Origin: Scytonema hofmannii PCC 7110
GTDB lineage: Bacteria; Cyanobacteriota; Cyanobacteriia; Cyanobacteriales; Nostocaceae
Length of the DNA: 64,000 bases
Assembly (NCBI RefSeq): GCF_000346485.2
Contig: NZ_KQ976354.1
Span: 8,608,039-8,672,038, forward strand
Direction of reading: 5' to 3'
In this document: in pieces, positions 18,682-29,585 of the stretch
How positions within the stretch are numbered: the first letter of the stretch is position 1
Layout: each line of letters begins with the position of its first letter
Made by a program: the position numbers and the translations under genes
The notes under the pieces: model-generated
Database searches by the model: none
What the model saw: only the letters and a program-made list of their open reading frames with translations
What the model was told of the DNA's origin: nothing

Positions 18682-19650
18682 TCAAGCATCTACTGAGTCA
18701 GTAGGATTGGTTATTCCTGATTCGCCGTTGCGTTCTCGCCACAGAGACAGAAGCGTACTAGCAATGAAAATACTTGAATAAGCCCCTGCTGTAAAACCAA
18801 TGATTAATGCTAAAGCAAAATTGTGAAGTGTCTCTCCCCCAAACAGAAAGATAGCAAGCAATGTCAGCAGTACAGTTAGTGTTGTGTTAATTGATCTAGC
18901 TAAGGTTTGATTAACTGCATCATCTACAATTTCTGCAAAGGAACGGTTAGGATTAATTTTGAGAGTTTCGCGAATGCGATCGTAAATCACTACAGTGTCG
19001 TTAACTGAAAAACCCGTAATTGTCAGCAGAGCAACGATAAAAAGGCTATCAGCTTCCGTACCTGCAACCAAACCCAAAATTGAGAAAGTCCCTACCGTGA
19101 TTAGCACGTCATGAAATAGAGCAACGATCGCAAACACGGCATAATCCAATTGGAAGCGCACAGCCATGTAGATAACAATGCCAGCAAAGGATACTACCAG
19201 AGCGATGATACCGGATCTAAATAATTCTTGCCCAATCGTCGGACCAACAGTGTCAATTTGATTCTTCTGCGGGTCAAAAGCACCTATTTTCTCGCCGATC
19301 GCATTCTGTAACTGAGTCCGTTGTTCAGGCGTTAAAGTTTTTGTCCGAATGAGAACCCCATTGTCTTTGCCAGTTTCTTTGTCAGCAATCACTTGGATAC
19401 TGCTATCACCCAATCCTTGGGCTTTTGCAACGTCTCGAACCACATTGATATCAATGGGTGTACCGCAGTTATTCGGTTGAGAACAATCCCGTTCAAACTG
19501 CAAGCGCGTACCACCTACAAAATCGAGGCTAGGACGCAGGGGAGAACCAATTTGCTGCCAAGAAATCACCATTGACATGACACCGACAAGAATAACGAGG
19601 GAAGAAACAATCCACCAAATCCCTCTTGATTTGTTTATACTGAGTTTCAT
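18682..19650 (-). CDS. secF: protein translocase subunit SecF
   Basis: SecF with SecD uses the proton-motive force to complete Sec-dependent export. The 322-aa protein has the first helix (near residues 12-32), a periplasmic loop starting [14 protein letters not shown], and five further helices carrying [14 protein letters not shown] and [17 protein letters not shown], the conserved SecF motifs. Its start overlaps the secD stop by 4 bases (ATGA), so the two are translationally coupled. Confidence 0.97.
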   Translation of the reverse strand: MKLSINKSRGIWWIVSSLVILVGVMSMVISWQQIGSPLRPSLDFVGGTRLQFERDCSQPNNCGTPIDINVVRDVAKAQGLGDSSIQVIADKETGKDNGVLIRTKTLTPEQRTQLQNAIGEKIGAFDPQKNQIDTVGPTIGQELFRSGIIALVVSFAGIVIYMAVRFQLDYAVFAIVALFHDVLITVGTFSILGLVAGTEADSLFIVALLTITGFSVNDTVVIYDRIRETLKINPNRSFAEIVDDAVNQTLARSINTTLTVLLTLLAIFLFGGETLHNFALALIIGFTAGAYSSIFIASTLLSLWRERNGESGITNPTDSVDA

Positions 19651-21059
19651 TGAGCCACCTCTGCCTTATTCGTCACTGGCAGGTTCGGACAATAAAGTTC
19701 CGGTTTCCGCAGCGAGGGGAAAGAAATTGCCAAAAACATGAATGTGCGACTGCAGGTGATTGCTGTGAACATACTTACCGCCACCCCTAAAGCTAGGGTA
19801 AGGGCAAAGCCTTTCACCAAGCCAGAACCCAACCAAAACAGTGCCGCACAAGCAATCCATGTCGTGACGTTACTATCTAAGATACTGGAAAATGCACGAT
19901 AAAAACCGGATTCTACAGAACGATACAGAGATTTACCAGCCCGCAATTCTTCTCGAGTGCGCTCAAAAATTAGCACATTGGCATCAACTGCCATACCAAT
20001 ACTGAGGATAAAGCCGGCAATACCTGGTAACGTTAGTGTAACTCCTAACAGTGCAAAAGCACCCCAACTTAGGAGAGAGTATATTAATAGAGATATGTCC
20101 GCAATTACACCTGGTAGTCGATAGTACACTACCATAAATATTAATACTAACGACAAACCACCAATACCAGCATAAATACTGCTTTGTATACTGTCCTTAC
20201 CCAAGGTTGCTCCAACAGTTCGGATTTCACCAATTTCTACGGGTACTGGTAACGAACCACCACGGAGTTGTACGCCTAAATCGTTCGCTTGTTGGGGGGT
20301 AAACCGACCTGTAATCACAGCCGCACCACCAGTAATACCCGCCGCAGCAAATTCCGGTCCGACAGTAGGAGCACTAATAAGTTCGTTATCTAAGAAAATA
20401 CCAATACTGCGTCCAGTACCTGCTAGTTTTTTCGTCAGCTCGGCAAATAATTCACCCCCCTTGTTATCAAAGCGAATGGCAACATTCCAATCATTGCCTT
20501 GAGTGGGTTCGCCGTAGGCATCTTTGAGGTATTTCCCAGTTAAAGGCGGATTTGTACTTTCAAATAATTCTGCAATTGCATTAGTGTTATTTTTTAACTC
20601 TTGTTGATTTTTGTCAATAGCAGCTTTATCTTTGCTCTTTCTCAGTTCGTCTTGCTTTGCCTTCAATTGAAATCTGGAAGCTTGAAGGGCAAAAAGTTGA
20701 GGTTCGGTATTAGGCTTTTGGGTGCGGAACTCTAACTGTGCTGTACCTCCTAGCACTCGTTCTGCTTGTTCTGGGTCGTTCACCCCAGGCAGCTGCACTA
20801 ATATTTTATCTGTGCCTACCGTTTGGATGACTGGTTCGGAAACCCCAAGACCATTGATACGACCTTCAACAACACTTTTTACAGCTTCCAATTCTCTTTC
20901 AGTGATTTGCTGAATTTCTGGTGTTGTTTTCACCTCTATTGTTAGCTGCGAACCTCCGCGTAAGTCCAAACCTAGAGGTACGGGAATAAGTGATATCACC
21001 GCAATGGCGGCAACAACCATAATAGATATCAGAAATAGTAGCGATCGCTGTCTTTGCAT
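19647..21059 (-). CDS. secD: protein translocase subunit SecD
   Basis: SecD is the partner of SecF in the inner and thylakoid membranes. The 470-aa protein has the N-terminal helix, [15 protein letters not shown], the P1 head domain with [10 protein letters not shown], and the membrane part with [18 protein letters not shown] Lys/Gln-rich insertion lies around residues 140-175. The length is typical for cyanobacteria. It is the first gene of a secD-secF pair. Confidence 0.97.
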   Translation of the reverse strand: MQRQRSLLFLISIMVVAAIAVISLIPVPLGLDLRGGSQLTIEVKTTPEIQQITERELEAVKSVVEGRINGLGVSEPVIQTVGTDKILVQLPGVNDPEQAERVLGGTAQLEFRTQKPNTEPQLFALQASRFQLKAKQDELRKSKDKAAIDKNQQELKNNTNAIAELFESTNPPLTGKYLKDAYGEPTQGNDWNVAIRFDNKGGELFAELTKKLAGTGRSIGIFLDNELISAPTVGPEFAAAGITGGAAVITGRFTPQQANDLGVQLRGGSLPVPVEIGEIRTVGATLGKDSIQSSIYAGIGGLSLVLIFMVVYYRLPGVIADISLLIYSLLSWGAFALLGVTLTLPGIAGFILSIGMAVDANVLIFERTREELRAGKSLYRSVESGFYRAFSSILDSNVTTWIACAALFWLGSGLVKGFALTLALGVAVSMFTAITCSRTFMFLAISFPSLRKPELYCPNLPVTNKAEVAQ

Positions 21060-21189
21060 AGTCTCACTCGCTGCGACAAAGCTTATGATAACGTTGTTTG
21101 AGAGCGAATGGCGATTAGGAATTGGGGATTATGGCTTAAATCATTTTATACTAATCCAATCCTTAGTTCCCAATTCCCAATTTCTCCTC

Positions 21190-22173
21190 TTACACGCGTA
21201 GCGCTACCATTTTCTCAACAGCTTCAACGATTTGCTCTGGTTGAACAATTGTCAGCCTTTCCAGAGTCCCGTTATATGGTGTTGGAATATCTTGAGAAGA
21301 AAGCCGCAGTACAGGTGCATCTAATTCGTCAAATAGACGGTCATTAATCGAGGCGATTAACTCTGCTGCAACGCCTCCTGTTCTCATGCACTCTTCCACA
21401 ATAATTACGCGGTGTGTTTTTCTTACAGATGCACCAACAGTATCAAAATCTAGCGGTTTAAGTGATATCAAATCAATCACTTCGGGGTCATAACCTTCTT
21501 TTTCTAAAGTTTTTACTGCCTGTATCACGTGATGGCGCATCCGTGAATAAGTCAATATTGTCACATCTTTTCCGCTACGTACAACTTCTGCTTTATCCAA
21601 AGGCAGAAAATATTCTTTTTCAGGCAAATCTTCTTTCAGGTTGTAGAGCAGAACGTGTTCAAAAAATAACACGGGGTTGTCATCGCGAATTGCGGATTTC
21701 AAAAGCCCTTTAGCATTGTATGGTGTAGAGCAAGCCACAATTTTCAACCCAGGAACGGCTTGGAAGTATGCTTCCAAGCGCTGGGAGTGTTCCGCCCCCA
21801 ACTGTCTTCCCACACCACCAGGACCGCGAATCACCATTGGGATTTTAAAATTACCACCAGAGGTATAACGCAACATACCAGCGTTATTAGCTATTTGGTT
21901 GAAAGCGAGGAGCAAAAAGCCCATGTTCATACCTTCAACGATTGGTCGCAACCCTGTCATTGCTGCACCCACAGCTAAGCCAGTAAAGCTGTTTTCAGCT
22001 ATGGGAGTATCTAGAAGCCGGAGTTCCCCATACTTTTGGTATAAGTCTTTAGTAACTTTGTAGGAACCGCCGTAGTGACCGACATCTTCCCCAAGAACGA
22101 ATACAGTTGCATCACGAGCCATTTCTTCATCAATGGCTTCCCGTAAAGCGTTGAAGAATAGTGTTTCTGCCAT
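21190..22173 (-). CDS. pdhB: pyruvate dehydrogenase E1 component, beta subunit
   Basis: PdhB forms the E1 heterotetramer with PdhA and decarboxylates pyruvate with thiamine diphosphate. The 327-aa protein has [18 protein letters not shown] at the start, [18 protein letters not shown], the segment [23 protein letters not shown] and the C-terminal transketolase-like domain ([22 protein letters not shown]). PdhA and E2 are not in this window; lipA at 61160 makes the lipoyl cofactor for E2. An XRE regulator gene is directly upstream on the same strand (79-base gap). Confidence 0.96.
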   Translation of the reverse strand: MAETLFFNALREAIDEEMARDATVFVLGEDVGHYGGSYKVTKDLYQKYGELRLLDTPIAENSFTGLAVGAAMTGLRPIVEGMNMGFLLLAFNQIANNAGMLRYTSGGNFKIPMVIRGPGGVGRQLGAEHSQRLEAYFQAVPGLKIVACSTPYNAKGLLKSAIRDDNPVLFFEHVLLYNLKEDLPEKEYFLPLDKAEVVRSGKDVTILTYSRMRHHVIQAVKTLEKEGYDPEVIDLISLKPLDFDTVGASVRKTHRVIIVEECMRTGGVAAELIASINDRLFDELDAPVLRLSSQDIPTPYNGTLERLTIVQPEQIVEAVEKMVALRV

Positions 22174-22252
22174 TGGACTTTTATTGAGATATTGTCTTTA
22201 GAATCTTATCGTGCATCTGCTCTCCCTGTTGGTGAGCAAACACACGATCTGG

Positions 22253-22582
22253 TCACTGGTCACTGTATATCAAGCTAGGCGTATCGGATACTTGACTAAC
22301 CTGACTCATGGGGGAAGACTGACCAATTGGATTTTCTGGGAACCTTCTAGGTCTTCCTGGTTTGCGCTTGTGTCGCTGATTAATAGATTTTTCACTAGCG
22401 GCTGCTAGTTCTTCAGGCGTGCATTTAAATAGTCGCAGAGCTTCTAAATATTTTTTTGGTGTCATCGTGGGTTCTGTACGTCCTGCTTCCCAATTGCGGA
22501 CGCTCGTTTCACTGATTGCAAGCCTGAAGGCAACCTCTGCACGACTAAGTCCCGCACGCTCTCTCAGGACTTGCATATCCAT
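22253..22582 (-). CDS. XRE-family transcriptional regulator
   Basis: The 109-aa protein has an N-terminal Cro/C1-type helix-turn-helix: VLRERAGLSRAEVAFRLAIS for the first two helices and ETSVRNWEAGRTEPTM for the recognition helix. The rest (from about residue 65) is basic and Pro/Ser-rich, with RHKRKPGRPRRFP, an AT-hook-like GRPRR motif. A palindrome just upstream (22603-22620) may be its own operator. It precedes pdhB, so it could also control that gene, but this is inference. Confidence 0.85.
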   Translation of the reverse strand: MDMQVLRERAGLSRAEVAFRLAISETSVRNWEAGRTEPTMTPKKYLEALRLFKCTPEELAAASEKSINQRHKRKPGRPRRFPENPIGQSSPMSQVSQVSDTPSLIYSDQ

Positions 22583-22602
22583 ACCCCAATGCTCCCTTTT
22601 AA

Positions 22603-22620
22603 ACTAAGTACTTATTTAGT
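22603..22620. promoter_or_regulatory. palindromic candidate operator of the XRE gene
   Basis: ACTAAGTACTTATTTAGT lies 21 bases upstream of the XRE start codon. It combines the perfect palindrome AAGTACTT with outer ACTAA/TTAGT arms. The position fits autoregulation by a Cro/C1-type protein; no experimental support is known to me. Confidence 0.4.
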
Positions 22621-23031
22621 AAATCAGTTGACGTATTAAAGCCAACAAAGATTATTTATTAACTATATTATTTTATAATCCATTAGTTCCGTATCTGGCA
22701 AATGGGCTATTCTCCTGAGTGCTACTCTTTGCTGTTTTGTGGTCTTATGACTCACAACTGCTGTCATCGTGTAATTTGGGCGATTGCGGACACGGTAAAA
22801 ATAGCAAAATTTATCTTCCTATAAAAGAATAATCGCATACTTAAGCAGTCCCAACAAAAAAAGTTCATCACCATCAAGTTACGAAAATCGCTTTTCCCTA
22901 CTCCCCAACCCCTAAAAACAAATGTGGCAACGAATTTGTAACGGTCATACCGTATGAGTTATCTACAAGTTGATAATCCATTCGATATTCGTTATCTTAT
23001 CCGTTGCCAAATGTGTTGCCCAATAAGATTG
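22621..23031. other. gene-free region between XRE gene and hemB
   Basis: About 410 AT-rich bases without a convincing gene. Short inverted pieces are visible around 22950, and AATAAGATTGCTA near the hemB stop resembles the end of the element at 7490-7593. Nothing else is supportable. Confidence 0.5.
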
Positions 23032-24018
23032 CTACTCCTGCTGCAACCAACGTGCCGCATCTTTAGCATGGTAGGTTAGTATCAAGTCAGCACCTGCACG
23101 TTTGAACCCGATTAAAGTTTCCATCACCAGACGCTGCTCATCAACCCAACCGTTAAGTGCAGCCGCTTTAACCATGGAATACTCGCCAGAAACGTTATAA
23201 GCAGCAACAGGTAAGTTGCTAGCCTCTTTTACTCGCCAAATAATGTCCATATATGCCAAGGCGGGTTTCACCATGAGCATATCAGCACCTTCAGCGATAT
23301 CTAAGTCAATCTCCTTGAGGGCTTCACGACCGTTACCGGGGTCCATTTGATAAGTTCTGCGATCGCCAAATTGTGGGGCGGAATCTGCTGCATCCCGGAA
23401 AGGACCGTAATAAGCCGAAGCGTATTTAGCTGCATAGGACAAAATCGGTGTATCTTGAAATCCCGCCTCATCCAAACCACTGCGAATTGCTTGTACAAAG
23501 CCATCCATCATACCAGAAGGGGCGATGATATCCGCACCAGCCTTTGCCTGAGAAACTGCCGTTTTCTTGAGTAATTCTAAAGTCGGGTCATTTAAAACCC
23601 GTCCTGTCAAATCACCCACTTGTAAATAACCGCAGTGACCGTGACTGGTATACTCGCACAAACAAGTGTCAGCAATGACAATCAAATCTGATACTGCTTC
23701 TTTAACAGCCGTAGCAGCTTTTTGGACTATTCCACAATCGTGCCATGCACCTGTCGCATCTACGTCCTTATCTGCTGGAATCCCAAATAAAATGATGGCA
23801 GGAATGCCCAGGTCATAAACCTCTTTTGCTTCTTCCACAATTTTATCTATCGAAAGTTGGAAGACACCGGGCATCGATCTCACTTCATGAGCAATACTTT
23901 CCCCAGGTACAGCAAATAGGGGGTAAATCAGATCGTTTGTAGTGAGTACAGTTTCGCGTACCATGCGGCGCAGTTGTGGATGAGTACGCAAACGGCGGGG
24001 ACGATGAGTTGGAAACAT
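23032..24018 (-). CDS. hemB: delta-aminolevulinic acid dehydratase (porphobilinogen synthase)
   Basis: HemB joins two 5-aminolevulinate molecules to porphobilinogen on the way to haem, chlorophyll and bilins. The 328-aa protein has the Cys-rich metal site [14 protein letters not shown] (zinc type), the first active-site Lys region around [17 protein letters not shown], and the Schiff-base Lys in [14 protein letters not shown] 24018 ([11 protein letters not shown]) is the natural start; the frame to 24063 begins with TTG and adds an unconserved tail. A 9-bp inverted repeat lies in the leader. Confidence 0.97.
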   Translation of the reverse strand: MFPTHRPRRLRTHPQLRRMVRETVLTTNDLIYPLFAVPGESIAHEVRSMPGVFQLSIDKIVEEAKEVYDLGIPAIILFGIPADKDVDATGAWHDCGIVQKAATAVKEAVSDLIVIADTCLCEYTSHGHCGYLQVGDLTGRVLNDPTLELLKKTAVSQAKAGADIIAPSGMMDGFVQAIRSGLDEAGFQDTPILSYAAKYASAYYGPFRDAADSAPQFGDRRTYQMDPGNGREALKEIDLDIAEGADMLMVKPALAYMDIIWRVKEASNLPVAAYNVSGEYSMVKAAALNGWVDEQRLVMETLIGFKRAGADLILTYHAKDAARWLQQE

Positions 24019-24094
24019 AAAGCTTTGTAAACCCGAACTAAAAATCTGGAATAATGGACACAAAACAAAGCGTCACAAAGGCACAGTCAAAACG

Positions 24095-24119
24095 TTCTGT
24101 AGTCAGAGAAACTACAGAA
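24095..24119. repeat. 9-bp perfect inverted repeat upstream of hemB
   Basis: TTCTGTAGT and ACTACAGAA flank a 7-base loop about 75 bases upstream of the hemB start. It could be an operator or a leader hairpin. The rest of 24019-24425 holds only the GGTGGGCA palindrome (24312-24328) and heptamer repeats. Confidence 0.5.
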
Positions 24120-24311
24120 AGCGCTTAACTTCCTCTGCCCTACTGCTGATGATGTTGTGGGGCAATTTTGTATTTTTTTGTATTTTACAGCTAGCCTGTA
24201 AGTACTAAATCTTAAAAGTTCCCTGAATTTCTTAACTGAAAAACTTATTAAAAATTAATAGTTCTTTGTCATTTGTCACTGGTCATTGGTTTAGAAGCAA
24301 GACAGTCATAC

Positions 24312-24360
24312 GGTGGGCAATGCCCACCCTACAAGTGTTTCAAAAATCAGATAGAATTCC
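24312..24360 (+). repeat. dispersed element with GGTGGGCAATGCCCACC palindrome
   Basis: The 17-base palindrome (24312-24328) is followed by TACAAGTGTTTCAAAAATCA and GATAGAATTC. Closely similar copies lie at 38631-38675 and, inverted, at 50028-50070, each ending in an A-TAGGATTC-like string. Confidence 0.75.
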
Positions 24361-24378
24361 TATACATACAAGACCAAT

Positions 24379-24425
24379 TACTGGTTACTGGTCACTGGTC
24401 ACTGGTCACTGGTCACTGGTCACTG
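24379..24425. repeat. heptamer tandem repeat ACTGGTC
   Basis: About six ACTGGTC units directly adjoin the stop codon of the DUF4870 gene, so a transcript of that gene runs into the tract. Confidence 0.95.
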
Positions 24426-24767
24426 CTAAACAATCCGGAAGATGAAGGGGTAGCGGAAAGCTGTTTCAGAATTGTTTAGAACATGGAAAAGCGCCCAAAT
24501 TGTAAGTCCCCAATGAACTAAAAACCACAAGAATCCGACAAAACCTAGTAAACCAACGCTTGCTATAACCAAGGCTCCAATTATAATTCCGTACAACCAT
24601 ACATTAAAGTGGAAATTGATAGCTTCTTTGGCATTTTTCTTAACAACTGGATCTTGAGTTGTTAACAGGATGATAATAGGCATACCGATTGAGATAAACA
24701 GAAAATTGAAGAAAATTGCTCCATGACACAGTGCTGATAAAACCTTTCGCGTATCCGTGTCGTACAT
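24426..24767 (-). CDS. DUF4870 domain membrane protein
   Basis: The 113-aa product has three hydrophobic segments (about residues 13-35, 55-75 and 78-100) with the family pattern SALCHGAIFF, KKNAKEAINFHFNVWLYG and a final PFIFRIV. DUF4870 proteins are small membrane proteins of unknown role found across bacteria. It is transcribed alone and is divergent from prfC. Confidence 0.88.
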   Translation of the reverse strand: MYDTDTRKVLSALCHGAIFFNFLFISIGMPIIILLTTQDPVVKKNAKEAINFHFNVWLYGIIIGALVIASVGLLGFVGFLWFLVHWGLTIWALFHVLNNSETAFRYPFIFRIV

Positions 24768-25023
24768 TTGTCACTCCCGTGTAACTAAAAGGAATAAAGT
24801 GCTGAGGTTCGAGTTCTAGTTACAAATATTGAGTAGACTTGATATGAACGTTGTAGACAGCAAGCAATGAGTTTTGATATTTTCGTGTATAAATTCTACT
24901 CAGTAACCAGAACCCATTGCTCAACACTTATATAAGACCCTATCACAAGCTATTGTTGTCTTAATATTAAAACACTCGCTAAAGTTGGAAAAAGTTAAGT
25001 TAGATTACAAGCATTGAACAGAT

Positions 25024-26652
25024 ATGTCAACTGAACTCCTGCCCGAACTGCATACAGCAGTTGAAAGTCGCCGTAATTTTGCAATTATCTCCCACCCTGA
25101 TGCCGGAAAAACAACACTGACCGAAAAACTTCTGCTCTACGGAGGTGCCATTCACGAAGCAGGCGCAGTGAAAGCACGGCGAGCACAGCGCAAGGCAACA
25201 TCCGACTGGATGGCTATGGAACAACAACGCGGTATTTCCATCACCTCTACAGTTTTACAGTTTGAATACCGGAATTGCCAAATTAATTTATTAGATACTC
25301 CCGGACACCAAGATTTCAGTGAAGATACTTATCGCACTCTAGCCGCAGCAGATAATGCGGTGATGCTGATTGACGTAGCGAAAGGTTTGGAACCACAAAC
25401 ACGGAAGTTGTTTGAAGTGTGCAAGATGCGCGGTATCCCTATTTTCACATTTATTAACAAACTTGACCGTCCGGGAAGGGAACCGTTGGATCTGTTGGAC
25501 GAAATCGAGCAAGAATTAGGCTTGCAGACTTACGCTGTCAACTGGCCAATTGGTATGGGCGATCGCTTCAAAGGTGTTTTTGACCGTCAGCTACAACAAA
25601 TTCACTTATTTGAAAGAAGCGCCCACGGTAGCCGCGAAGCTGTAGATACGGTGGTTGATTTAGGTGATGCAAAAATTGAGGAACTCCTAGAACAAGACCT
25701 CTACTACCAGCTAAAAAACGATTTAGAACTGTTGGAAGGGGTAGGACCGGAACTGGATTTAGAATTGGTACACCAAGGCAAAATGACACCCGTCTTTTTT
25801 GGTAGTGCCATGACCAACTTTGGGGTACAGTTATTCCTCAATTCCTTCCTTGATTATGCCCTCAGACCGGGTTCGCATAACAGCACTGCAGGTGATGTAC
25901 CGCCAACCTACCCGGAATTTACTGGATTTATTTTTAAACTACAAGCGAACATGGACCCAAAACATCGCGATCGTGTTGCTTTTGTTCGTGTTTGTACGGG
26001 TAAATTTGAAAAAGACATGACAGTCAATCATGCTCGTACTGGCAAAATTATCCGCTTGTCCCGCCCGCAAAAATTATTTGCACAAGAAAGAGAATCCATT
26101 GACGTTGCGTATGCAGGCGACGTTATCGGCTTAAACAATCCTGGCGTTTTTGCTATAGGAGATACAATTTATACTGGTCAAAAGTTGGAATATGAAGGGA
26201 TTCCGTATTTCTCGCCAGAACTATTTGCGACTCTCCGCAACCCAAATCCTTCTAAATTTAAACAATTTCAAAAAGGCGTTTCCGAGTTGCGGGAAGAAGG
26301 GGCTGTACAAATTATGTACTCAGTAGATGAGGCTAAACGCGACCCCATTTTAGCAGCAGTCGGTCAACTACAATTTGAGGTTGTGCAATTCCGCTTGCAA
26401 AATGAGTATGGAGTAGAAACTTTGTTAGAATTACTACCTTACTCAGTTGCCCGATGGGTAGATGGTGGTTGGGAAGCGCTAAACACAATAGGACGCTTGT
26501 TTAACACAACAACAGTCAAAGATAACCTTGGACGCCCAGTGTTACTGTTCCGTAATGAATGGAATTGCCATCAATTGCTGGAAGACCATCCTAATTTAAA
26601 ACTGAGCGCGATCGCACCAGTCTTTTCTACACAGCAAGTGGCTGAGGGTTAG
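25024..26652 (+). CDS. prfC: peptide chain release factor 3
   Basis: RF3 is a GTPase that recycles RF1/RF2 from the ribosome after termination. The 542-aa protein has G1 [15 protein letters not shown], the switch region with [13 protein letters not shown]3 [17 protein letters not shown]4 [10 protein letters not shown], and the elongation-factor-like domains 2 and 3. The length is typical. It is monocistronic, followed by heptamer repeats of the ATAGTGG/TTAGTAG type. Confidence 0.97.
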   Translation: MSTELLPELHTAVESRRNFAIISHPDAGKTTLTEKLLLYGGAIHEAGAVKARRAQRKATSDWMAMEQQRGISITSTVLQFEYRNCQINLLDTPGHQDFSEDTYRTLAAADNAVMLIDVAKGLEPQTRKLFEVCKMRGIPIFTFINKLDRPGREPLDLLDEIEQELGLQTYAVNWPIGMGDRFKGVFDRQLQQIHLFERSAHGSREAVDTVVDLGDAKIEELLEQDLYYQLKNDLELLEGVGPELDLELVHQGKMTPVFFGSAMTNFGVQLFLNSFLDYALRPGSHNSTAGDVPPTYPEFTGFIFKLQANMDPKHRDRVAFVRVCTGKFEKDMTVNHARTGKIIRLSRPQKLFAQERESIDVAYAGDVIGLNNPGVFAIGDTIYTGQKLEYEGIPYFSPELFATLRNPNPSKFKQFQKGVSELREEGAVQIMYSVDEAKRDPILAAVGQLQFEVVQFRLQNEYGVETLLELLPYSVARWVDGGWEALNTIGRLFNTTTVKDNLGRPVLLFRNEWNCHQLLEDHPNLKLSAIAPVFSTQQVAEG

Positions 26653-26653
26653 T

Positions 26654-26740
26654 AGATAGTGGATAGTGGTTAGTAGATAGTGGTTAGTAGATGAACAAGT
26701 ATCCACTAACAACTAACAACTATCCACTAACAACTAACCG
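26654..26740. repeat. mixed heptamer repeats (ATAGTGG/TTAGTAG and inverse)
   Basis: GGATAGTGGTTAGTAG-type units followed by ACTAACAACTATCCA-type inverse units fill the prfC-M48 gap. The two arms can pair as a long hairpin and may terminate prfC transcription. Confidence 0.85.
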
Positions 26741-26766
26741 CATTAAAATAGAGTGAGAGAATTTTT

Positions 26767-28959
26767 ATGCCTTCGCAATTTGAACCGTCTTTGGAGGCAG
26801 GTTTAAACATCCTTAAGCAAGGAAATTATCAGAGTGCGATTGCGACTTTAAAAGCAGTCGCTGCAAGAGAAGGTAACAGCAATGCTGGCTTACAAGCGCA
26901 GATAGGGTTAGTTGTAGCATACACACGCAGTGGAAACACCCTAGAAGCACGAACTCTCTGTAAAACTCTCACTCAAAGTCATAATACTCAAGTACAAGAG
27001 TGGGCGCAACGCACTCTAAAACATCTGACACAACCCAGTAAAACGAGTCAGCCAAAAACTGATACCACTGGATTTGTTGCTTTTGATGGAGATAAGAAGG
27101 GAACAAGAAGACACGGGGATAAGGAGACACAGGGACAAGGTGAAATTTCTTCCCCCCCTCTCCCCCTCCCCCCCTCCCCCCCTCCTGTTTCTCCTCCTCC
27201 TGTAGCTATCCGCGAACCCATAAAACCACTGACGATATACTGGAAACAGGCACCAAGAGCAAAGTCTTGGCAACCTCTACAAAAGCTTAATTTAATTCCC
27301 TTTCGGTTGTTGCAAGCCGGAACATTTATTGCTCTATTTTGGATAATGCGGGAATTGTTGATATTTGCGATGCAATTTATCAACAACACATTAATGAACT
27401 TACCGTATCTTGAGCCAATACAACTCTTATACGCAGACCCTACATTTTTTCTCCTCTTAACCCTTTTCTTTTTAATCGGTTTATCACCTTGGTTGCTTGA
27501 TGGACTTTTAATCAACTTTTATTACCAGCGAGAATTTAACAAAGATACTTTAAATAAATACAGTCAGGAAGCCGTTCGGGTGCTGCAAAGGTACTGTCAG
27601 CAGCAAGGTTGGAAGTTGCCAAAGCTGGGTGTTTTACCTCTATCTGCTCCAATAGTCATAACATACGGAAATTTACGCCGGACTGCTCGAATTGTTGTCA
27701 GTCAGGGCTTGTTAGAGCAATTAGCTGAAGATGAAATTGCTGCTATCTACGCACGATCGCTCGGGCATATTGCTCATTGGGATTTTGTTGTCATGTCTTT
27801 GGTATTACTTGTTACAATTCCTTTCTACCTACTCTATCAACAAATTGCTATCTGGGGAGATAAGAGAGAAATCAAAGTTTTGCGGGTGGTTTTGGCGTAT
27901 ATGTCAAGCTTTGCCTATGGAATTTGGTGTTTGTTAACTGGAACTTCTTTGTGGTTGTCTCAGCTTCGTCATTACTATAGCGATCGCATTGCTGCTGACA
28001 TTACAGGTAACCCCAATGGTCTTGTTCGTGGATTACTCAAAATTGCTATTGGGATTGCTAGCGATATTCAAAAACAAGAACATACTTGTTGGCAATTAGA
28101 AAGCTTGAACATAATGGCACCAGTTGGCTATCAACAAAGTATTTGTTTGGGAAGTATAGCTCCTCACACAACCTTTGAATCCTTTTTAATGTGGGATACT
28201 CTTAATCCTTATCGGTGGTGGTTTATTTTTAACAAAACTCATCCTTTGATGGGCGATCGCTTACAACATTTAACATCAATTGCCCGTCTTTGGCGTTTAG
28301 ATACGGAATTAAATATGGAAAATCAAAAGCCTTTAAAGGTGAAGCGCCAGTCTTTTCTTTTTCAAATTGCGCCTTTTTTGGGGATTCCTGTAGGTATTCT
28401 GTTTGCCTTTTTAATTTGGATACTTTGGCAAACAGCTTACGCACTCAAGTTTTTGAACTTAAAGTGGATATATGACAATTCGTCTTATGTTACGGGTTGC
28501 TTGTTAATTTGCATTGGCATTGGCATCATCGTGCGGATAAATGCTTTTTTCCCCAGTATTAAGTCTCTAACCGTGCAAACCGATAATCGACTCCCGGTTT
28601 TGCTTGCTAATCCCGCCAGTCTTCCCGTTGACAGTACTCCAGTACATCTTGTCGGTAAGCTTTTAGGGCGTCGAGGTAATAGTAACTTTTTAGGGCAAGA
28701 TTTAATACTGCAAACTAGCACAAGTCTCGTAAAATTACATTACATTCCGCAAGTTGGGGAAGAACTTCACACCCAAGCCCTGATTGGTCGCCGGATTACC
28801 GTTACAGGTTGGCTGAGAAAAGGATCGTTACCTTGGATAGATATTCACACCTTGAATACTCAAAGTGGCAAAACTGTCAATAGCTATCATCCCGTTTTGT
28901 CTATAATCCTGGCTATTGCTTTTAATGCTTGGGGAGTTTACGTGCTATTCAAGGGCTAG
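26767..28959 (+). CDS. M48-like membrane protein with lost HExxH motif
   Basis: The 730-aa protein has an N-terminal TPR-like part (residues 1-95), a low-complexity Pro-rich linker (about 115-155), several membrane helices and a region laid out like M48 (HtpX/Ste24) zinc peptidases: LSAPIVITYG, EIAAIYARSLGHIAHWDF, then SDRIAADITGNP and NKTHPLMGDRLQHL. Active M48 enzymes have HELGH at the underlined point of the pattern; here Arg330-Ser331 replace His-Glu, so two metal and catalytic residues are gone. A C-terminal domain (about 610-690) follows a further pair of helices. The linker is encoded by a C-rich run plus an AAGAAGACACGGGG string that looks like an inserted repeat. Confidence 0.75.
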   Translation: MPSQFEPSLEAGLNILKQGNYQSAIATLKAVAAREGNSNAGLQAQIGLVVAYTRSGNTLEARTLCKTLTQSHNTQVQEWAQRTLKHLTQPSKTSQPKTDTTGFVAFDGDKKGTRRHGDKETQGQGEISSPPLPLPPSPPPVSPPPVAIREPIKPLTIYWKQAPRAKSWQPLQKLNLIPFRLLQAGTFIALFWIMRELLIFAMQFINNTLMNLPYLEPIQLLYADPTFFLLLTLFFLIGLSPWLLDGLLINFYYQREFNKDTLNKYSQEAVRVLQRYCQQQGWKLPKLGVLPLSAPIVITYGNLRRTARIVVSQGLLEQLAEDEIAAIYARSLGHIAHWDFVVMSLVLLVTIPFYLLYQQIAIWGDKREIKVLRVVLAYMSSFAYGIWCLLTGTSLWLSQLRHYYSDRIAADITGNPNGLVRGLLKIAIGIASDIQKQEHTCWQLESLNIMAPVGYQQSICLGSIAPHTTFESFLMWDTLNPYRWWFIFNKTHPLMGDRLQHLTSIARLWRLDTELNMENQKPLKVKRQSFLFQIAPFLGIPVGILFAFLIWILWQTAYALKFLNLKWIYDNSSYVTGCLLICIGIGIIVRINAFFPSIKSLTVQTDNRLPVLLANPASLPVDSTPVHLVGKLLGRRGNSNFLGQDLILQTSTSLVKLHYIPQVGEELHTQALIGRRITVTGWLRKGSLPWIDIHTLNTQSGKTVNSYHPVLSIILAIAFNAWGVYVLFKG

Positions 28960-28960
28960 T

Positions 28961-29009
28961 AATCAGTGACCAGTGACCAGTGACCATTGGTAACTGATTA
29001 CTGGTCACT
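28961..29009. repeat. heptamer tracts CCAGTGA and inverse
   Basis: Three CCAGTGA units are followed by GTAACTGATTACTGGTCACTG, which pairs with them. It directly follows the M48-like stop codon. Confidence 0.9.
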
Positions 29010-29158
29010 GTAAAGAAAAGTTGCAAAATCCCAAAACAAATGTTACATTTATTTACATTAACAGTTGCAAGTGGCAAACTTAGCATCCCAGCTTGGTTAA
29101 CCGTGTGGCTGTAAAGCGCCAATAATTCCCCTTTTTTCCCAACACAGCACGAAATCAG

Positions 29159-29182
29159 CCAGCCATTGGCTGGTTTTTGTTT
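29159..29182 (+). terminator. intrinsic terminator
   Basis: CCAGCC and GGCTGG pair around a 3-base loop and are followed by TTTTTGTTT. It is 200 bases behind the M48-like gene, so it may end that transcript or an independent short RNA. The remaining space up to 29585 shows no gene and is probably the long leader of the RNA-binding protein gene. Confidence 0.8.
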
Positions 29183-29585
29183 CAAAAACACAAAATAGTA
29201 GAAGACGAAGTGTATTTTATGCTACTATGCGATTATGCAATCGCTGGAAATGTCTATCTTGAACTAGCTACGTGTAAAATACCGTGATAATGTAGGGAAT
29301 GGTGTTGCATTCTTCGGAATAAAAAGGGAACGAAGAAGTCCAGTGGCAGCTATACTCTGTAAAATTCAAAATTTTGAGACTAAAGGTGTTATTGGCGTTG
29401 TGTGCGCTGTCATATTAAAGAAGCTTGACCCTGGTGAAAAACTGTATTGTATTGGTTAATAGTTTGGAGTAAAAAGGTTGGTTTGTGGCAATGTTAGTGG
29501 ATAGTATCACTTCACCATTCGCACACCAGCCCCTGTTTTTTGCCTGGTCGCGTTCATTCAAATGTCAAATCTGGAGGTATGTTTC

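Noticed and set aside
24018-24063. A longer HemB start
   Set aside because: It needs a TTG codon and adds an unconserved tail; ATG 24018 gives the usual N-terminus.
27048-27515. A long minus-strand frame inside the M48-like gene
   Set aside because: It is a shadow of the C-rich linker; stop codons are rare there because of base composition.
28949-29191. An 80-codon minus-strand frame behind the M48-like gene
   Set aside because: It overlaps heptamer repeats and an intrinsic terminator, has no ribosome binding site and no conserved-looking composition.
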